From Paraburkholderia atlantica (GTDB lineage: Bacteria > Pseudomonadota > Gammaproteobacteria > Burkholderiales > Burkholderiaceae), in contig NZ_WHNQ01000015.1 of assembly GCF_009362785.1 (NCBI RefSeq), positions 110,769-174,768 on the forward strand: a stretch of 64,000 bases of DNA, given 5' to 3'. The notes beneath the pieces are model-generated. The model did no database searches and was not told the DNA's origin. It worked only from the letters and a program-made list of their open reading frames with translations. Below, one piece after another: positions 60,125-64,000 of the stretch. Every line of letters begins with the position of its first letter. Position 1 is the stretch's first letter. The position numbers and the translations under genes were made by a program.

Positions 60125-61306
60125 ATGCGCGAAGCTGTGATCGTTTCCACCGCTCGCACGCCGCTCACCAAGGCACATCGCGGCGAATTCAATATCACGC
60201 CCGGCCCGACGCTCGCGTCGTTCGCGGTGCGCGCCGCGGTCGAGCGCTCCGGCGTCGATCCGGAAACCATCGAAGACGCGATTCTCGGCTGCGGTTATCC
60301 CGAAGGCACGACCGGCCGCAACGTCGCGCGCCAGAGCGTGATTCGCGCGGGGTTGCCGCTGTCGATCGCAGGCACGACCGTCAACCGCTTCTGCGCGTCC
60401 GGCCTGCAGGCGATCGCGATGGCGGCGGGGCGCATCGTCGTCGATGGTGCGCCCGCAATGATCGCGGGCGGTGTCGAAAGCATTTCCAACATCCAGACGC
60501 GTGAAGATGGCGTGAGCGGGCTCGATCCGTGGATCGTCGAGCACAAGCCGTCGCTCTACATGGCGATGATCGATACCGCCGACATCGTCGCGCGGCGCTA
60601 CGGGATCAGCCGCGACGCGCAGGATCAGTTCTCGGTGGAAAGCCAGCGCCGAACCGCGGAAGCGCAAAAGGCCGGGCGCTACGCCGACGAAATCATTCCC
60701 GTCACGACGACGATGGCCGTGACGGACAAGGAAACGCACGCTGTCAGCTACCGCGAAGTGACGGTGTCCGCCGACAACTGCAATCGCCCCGGCACGACCT
60801 ACGAAGCGCTCGCGAAGCTCGCGCCGGTCAAGGGCCCGGACCAGTTCATCACCGCGGGCAACGCATCGCAGAACGCCGATGGCGCATCCGCCTGCGTGCT
60901 GATGGAAGCGAAGGCCGCCGGGCGCGCGAACCTCGCACCGCTCGGCGCGTTTCGCGGTCTTGCGCTCGCGGGCTGCGAGCCCGACGAAATGGGCATCGGT
61001 CCGGTGCTCGCGGTGCCGAAGCTGCTCGCGCGTCATGGCCTGACGGTCGACGACATCGGCCTGTGGGAGCTCAACGAAGCGTTCGCGTCGCAGGCGGTGT
61101 ACTGCCAGAAGCGGCTCGAGATTCCATCTGAACGTCTGAACGTGAACGGCGGCGCGATTTCCATCGGGCATCCGTTCGGGATGACGGGCTCGCGTCTCGT
61201 CGGGCACGTCCTCATCGAGGGGCGGCGGCGCGGCGTGAAGTATGCCGTCGTCACGATGTGCATGGCCGGGGGCATGGGCGCCGCCGGGCTCTTCGAAATC
61301 TACTGA
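60125..61306 (+). CDS. Acetyl-CoA acyltransferase (thiolase, PimB-like)
   Basis: The protein has 393 residues. The catalytic Cys is near residue 90 in NRFCASGLQAIAMA, the His in GGAISIGHPFGMTGSR and the second Cys in CMAGGMGAAG, the standard degradative thiolase set. It cleaves a 3-oxoacyl-CoA, releasing acetyl-CoA. AGGAGG stands before the ATG. It follows the multifunctional gene and precedes the acyl-CoA dehydrogenases. Confidence 0.94.
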   Translation: MREAVIVSTARTPLTKAHRGEFNITPGPTLASFAVRAAVERSGVDPETIEDAILGCGYPEGTTGRNVARQSVIRAGLPLSIAGTTVNRFCASGLQAIAMAAGRIVVDGAPAMIAGGVESISNIQTREDGVSGLDPWIVEHKPSLYMAMIDTADIVARRYGISRDAQDQFSVESQRRTAEAQKAGRYADEIIPVTTTMAVTDKETHAVSYREVTVSADNCNRPGTTYEALAKLAPVKGPDQFITAGNASQNADGASACVLMEAKAAGRANLAPLGAFRGLALAGCEPDEMGIGPVLAVPKLLARHGLTVDDIGLWELNEAFASQAVYCQKRLEIPSERLNVNGGAISIGHPFGMTGSRLVGHVLIEGRRRGVKYAVVTMCMAGGMGAAGLFEIY

Positions 61307-61319
61307 GAGTAGCGCAGTC

Positions 61320-62525
61320 ATGAATCTGAATTTCACACCCGAGGACGAAGCGTTTCGCGCGAGCGTCGTGCGTTTTCTCGACGAGAAGCTGCCCGCGCGG
61401 CTATCCACCAAGGTTCGCAACGGTCTGCGCCTCACGCGCCGCGACATGGCTGAATGGCACGCTATTCTGAATGCGCAAGGCTGGCTGGCCAATCACTGGC
61501 CGAAGGAATACGGCGGCCCAGGCTGGAACACCGCGCAGAAGTTCATCTTCGAAAACGAATGCGCGTTGGCCGGCGCGCCGCGCATCGTGCCGTTCGGCGT
61601 GAACATGCTCGGACCGGTGCTGATCAAGTACGGCAGCGAGGCGCAGAAGCGCTACTGGCTGCCGCGCATTCTCGATGGCTCGGACTGGTGGTGCCAGGGT
61701 TATTCAGAGCCGGGCTCGGGTTCCGATCTCGCGTCGGTGAAGACGACGGCTGTCCCAAGCGTCGACGCTCAGGGCGCGCATTACATCGTCAATGGCCAGA
61801 AGACATGGACCACGCTCGGGCAGCACGCGAACATGATCTTCTGCCTCGTGCGCACCGCCAATGACGTGCGCAAGCAGGAAGGCATCAGCTTTCTGCTCGT
61901 CGATATGAACGCGCCGGGCGTCGAAGTGAGGCCGATCATCACGCTCGACGGCGAGCATGAAATCAACGAAGTGTTCTTCACGGACGTACGCGTGCCGGTC
62001 GCCAATCTCGTCGGTGAGGAAAACAAGGGCTGGACCTACGCGAAGTATCTGCTGACCTACGAGCGCACCAATATCGCGGGCCTGGGATTTTCGATGGCGG
62101 CGCTAGCGCGCCTGCGCCACGTCGCGGCGAAGCTCACGAGAAACGGCCGCCCGCTCGCTGATGATCCGCTGTTCGCCGCGCGCCTCGCTCGTGTCGAAAT
62201 CGATCTGAACAACATGAAGACGACCAACCTGCGCGTGATCGCGGCAGTCGCGGGCGGCGGCGTGCCCGGCGCGGAAAGTTCGATGCTCAAGATTCGCGGC
62301 ACCGAGATCCGGCAGGAGATCTCCTCGCTGATGCGCCGCGCGATGGGCCCGTACGCGCAGCCGTTCATCGATGCGCTCGTCGACGGCTACGGCGAATCGC
62401 ACGTCGGCCCTGAAGAAGCCGCGAGCGCCGCGACGCAGTACTTCAACAACCGCAAGCTGTCGATCTTCGGCGGCTCCAATGAAATCCAGAAGAACATCAT
62501 CTCGAAGATGATTCTCGGACTGTGA
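61320..62525 (+). CDS. pimC: Acyl-CoA dehydrogenase, pimeloyl-CoA dehydrogenase large subunit-like
   Basis: The protein has 401 residues with the acyl-CoA dehydrogenase fold; the FAD/substrate motif is WWCQGYSEPGSGSDLAS and the C-terminal part has GGSNEIQKNIIS. Its sequence, with ILNAQGWLANHWPKEYGGPGW and NGQKTWTTLGQHA, is of the pimeloyl-CoA dehydrogenase large-subunit type. It works as a heterodimer with the next gene product to make the 2,3-enoyl-CoA of a dicarboxylyl-CoA. The symbol is by similarity and gene order. Confidence 0.88.
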   Translation: MNLNFTPEDEAFRASVVRFLDEKLPARLSTKVRNGLRLTRRDMAEWHAILNAQGWLANHWPKEYGGPGWNTAQKFIFENECALAGAPRIVPFGVNMLGPVLIKYGSEAQKRYWLPRILDGSDWWCQGYSEPGSGSDLASVKTTAVPSVDAQGAHYIVNGQKTWTTLGQHANMIFCLVRTANDVRKQEGISFLLVDMNAPGVEVRPIITLDGEHEINEVFFTDVRVPVANLVGEENKGWTYAKYLLTYERTNIAGLGFSMAALARLRHVAAKLTRNGRPLADDPLFAARLARVEIDLNNMKTTNLRVIAAVAGGGVPGAESSMLKIRGTEIRQEISSLMRRAMGPYAQPFIDALVDGYGESHVGPEEAASAATQYFNNRKLSIFGGSNEIQKNIISKMILGL

Positions 62526-62536
62526 GGCGAGACACG

Positions 62537-63667
62537 ATGAATTTCCAGCACACCGAAGACCGCCGCATGCTGGCGGACACGCTGAACCGTTTTGTCGCCG
62601 AACAATACGGCTTCCCGACGCGCGATTCGCTCGCGCGCAGCGACACCGGTTTCAGCCTCGAGATGTGGCAGCGCTTTGCCGAACTAGGCATCGTCGGCGC
62701 GCTATTCAACGAAGCCGATGGAGGCTTCGGCGGCGACGGTTTCGATATCGCGGTCGTGTTCGAGAGCCTGGGGCGCGGTCTCGTCGTCGAACCTTTCCTC
62801 GGTGCGCTCGTGGTCGGACATGCGCTTGCGCAAGCCGGCAACAGTGCGCAGAAGGCGCTGGTCGCGAGCCTGGTCGAAGGACGTGCAGTCGCCGCGCTCG
62901 CGCATGACGAACCCGCATCGCATTACGAACTGGCGAACGTGACGACGCGCGCCGTGCGCAGTTCGAACGGCTGGGTGCTGACCGGTGCGAAGGCCGTCGT
63001 GCAGCAGGGCGAACAGACCGACTTCTTCCTCGTCTCGGCGCGCACGAGCGGCGCGCCCGACGCCGAAGCCGGCATTTCGCTTTTCCTGATCGAGCGTGAC
63101 ACGGCCGGTGTCGAGTTGCGCGGCTATCCGAAGATCGACGGCGGACGGGCCGCTGAACTGCGTCTGAGCGAAGTCTGCATTTCGGATCACGCATTGCTCG
63201 GCGAACGCGATGCGGGCTTCGCGACGCTCGAAGCCGCGATCGGCGCAGGCGTGCTGGCGCTGTGCGCCGAAGCGCTCGGCGCGATGGATGTCGCGAAGGA
63301 ACATACGCTCGAGTATCTGCGCACGCGCAAGCAGTTCGGCGTGGCGATCGGCAGCTTTCAGGCGCTGCAGCATCGCATGGCCGACATGCTGCTCGAAATC
63401 GAACAGGCGCGCTCGGCGGTCATCAACGCGGCCGCCGCGCTCGGCGCGCAACGTCTCGAACGCGAGCGCGCGCTGTCGGCGGCGAAACACACGATCGGGC
63501 GCATCGGCGCGCTCGTCGCCGAAGAGTGCATCCAGATGCATGGCGGCATCGGCATGACATGGGAATTGCCGCTCGCGCACTACGCCAAGCGTCTCGTGAT
63601 GATCGACCATCAGTTCGGTGACGAAGATCACCATCTCGAACGCTATATCGCCTTGAACAGGAGCTGA
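62537..63667 (+). CDS. pimD: Acyl-CoA dehydrogenase, pimeloyl-CoA dehydrogenase small subunit-like
   Basis: The protein has 376 residues, a divergent acyl-CoA dehydrogenase: DGGFGGDGFDIAVVFESLG near residue 65 and the C-terminal IQMHGGIGMTWELPLAHYAKRL. It follows pimC by 11 bp. In the two-subunit family the large subunit and this one share the active site. ATG 62537 preceded by GAGG is the natural start. Confidence 0.88.
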   Translation: MNFQHTEDRRMLADTLNRFVAEQYGFPTRDSLARSDTGFSLEMWQRFAELGIVGALFNEADGGFGGDGFDIAVVFESLGRGLVVEPFLGALVVGHALAQAGNSAQKALVASLVEGRAVAALAHDEPASHYELANVTTRAVRSSNGWVLTGAKAVVQQGEQTDFFLVSARTSGAPDAEAGISLFLIERDTAGVELRGYPKIDGGRAAELRLSEVCISDHALLGERDAGFATLEAAIGAGVLALCAEALGAMDVAKEHTLEYLRTRKQFGVAIGSFQALQHRMADMLLEIEQARSAVINAAAALGAQRLERERALSAAKHTIGRIGALVAEECIQMHGGIGMTWELPLAHYAKRLVMIDHQFGDEDHHLERYIALNRS

Positions 63668-63671
63668 CTTC

Positions 63672-64000
63672 ATGAACGAATCGATTCTTTCGCGCCGCGA
63701 AGGCGCGGTGCTGGTGCTGTCACTGAACAACCCGGCCGCGCGCAACGCGCTGACGACGGAAATGTACGAGGGGCTGCCGGTGGCGCTCGCAGAAGCGCAG
63801 CGTGACGCCGATATCGGCGCGATCGTGCTTAGCGGTGTTGGCAGTGCCTTCTGCGCAGGCGGCGATCTGAACCGGCTCGCGCAACGTCGCGCGATGACGC
63901 CGTCCGACAGGCGCGCAGGCATCGAAGTGCTGCACCACATGATTCGCGCCATCCGCGATTGCAGCAAGCCGGTGATCGCGGCGGTGGAGGGGGCGGCGGC
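63672..64000 (+). CDS. Enoyl-CoA hydratase/isomerase family protein, 5' part
   Basis: The first 109 codons are present; the gene runs off the right edge. The crotonase motifs are LNNPAARNALTTEM, the oxyanion-hole FCAGGDLNRLA and SKPVIAAVEGAA. It starts 4 bp after pimD, so it belongs to the beta-oxidation operon. Catalytic Glu residues lie outside the window. Confidence 0.9.
   Translation, partial: MNESILSRREGAVLVLSLNNPAARNALTTEMYEGLPVALAEAQRDADIGAIVLSGVGSAFCAGGDLNRLAQRRAMTPSDRRAGIEVLHHMIRAIRDCSKPVIAAVEGAA

Noticed and set aside
58541..61492. 983-codon open frame on the minus strand
   Set aside because: It is the antisense shadow of the PimF-like and thiolase genes; its translation is rich in Arg and His and has no family features, as expected for the opposite strand of high-GC genes.
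1..64000. CRISPR arrays, tRNA or rRNA genes, prophage or plasmid replication genes
   Set aside because: None was recognised on either strand when reading through the window.

Overview
The window looks like part of a secondary replicon or chromid of a Burkholderiales bacterium, most likely Paraburkholderia, Caballeronia or Burkholderia. This is inferred from the high GC content, strongly GC-ending codons, dense LysR/IclR/MocR/GlxA regulators next to catabolic operons, a DUF4148 protein, and a Burkholderia-type extended nitrilase (Nit1C) cluster. No rRNA, tRNA, CRISPR array or intact mobile element was seen. Several broken genes (two SDR/LysR relics, an IS3-type transposase relic, an internally deleted MFS gene and LysR gene, a frameshifted Gfo/Idh gene, and a phnH with an early amber codon) suggest an accessory region under turnover.

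Region 1-17 kb is catabolic. Two SDR genes diverge from a LysR gene. A Tat-signal MmgE/PrpD gene sits alone in more AT-rich DNA. Next comes an IclR-centred aromatic or hydroaromatic cluster: two related alpha/beta hydrolases, an aromatic-acid-type MFS carrier, two xylose-isomerase-like TIM barrels, an intradiol (hydroxyquinol-type) dioxygenase, maleylacetate reductase, an NTF2-fold protein, a Gfo/Idh oxidoreductase and an unusual AroE-like protein. Four 18-bp sites with the form GTTCC-N6-GRAAC lie in its two divergent intergenic regions and tie the operons into one probable regulon. No aromatic hydroxylase is present, so the ring entering the dioxygenase may be made by oxidation and dehydration of a cyclic polyol or hydroaromatic compound.

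Region 16-25 kb holds a glutathione transferase, a fused PNPOx-like/flavin reductase/ferredoxin protein, an IS3 relic, an HxlR/RutE-like nitroreductase pair, a TetR/SDR pair, a YczE-like membrane protein and a MocR regulator.

Region 25.5-35.5 kb is one tightly overlapping ten-gene operon behind a good sigma-54 (-24/-12) promoter. It contains the conserved Nit1C nitrilase cluster (linked in the literature to nitrogen starvation and cyanide assimilation), with a glycosyltransferase, then translationally coupled to a LnmK-like acyltransferase/decarboxylase and a complete methylmalonyl-CoA mutase. This extended form looks biosynthetic and is the most interesting system in the window.

Region 36-46 kb is a phosphonate C-P lyase operon (phnF-phnG-phnH-phnI-phnJ-phnK-phnL-phnM-phnN-phnP plus an MFS carrier), all on the minus strand, with a Pho-box-like promoter and a palindromic operator candidate ahead of phnF. 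Region 46-53.5 kb is a set of small-molecule enzymes, many exported (alpha/beta hydrolases, an epoxide hydrolase, a tautomerase, a muconolactone-isomerase-like protein), between two GlxA-type regulators and flanked in part by a direct repeat. Region 53.5-58 kb holds a MocR/DJ-1 divergent pair, the decayed MFS/LysR pair and another LysR gene. From 58 kb to the end runs a pimeloyl-CoA/dicarboxylate-type beta-oxidation operon (PimF-, PimB-, PimC- and PimD-like, then an enoyl-CoA hydratase that runs off the window).
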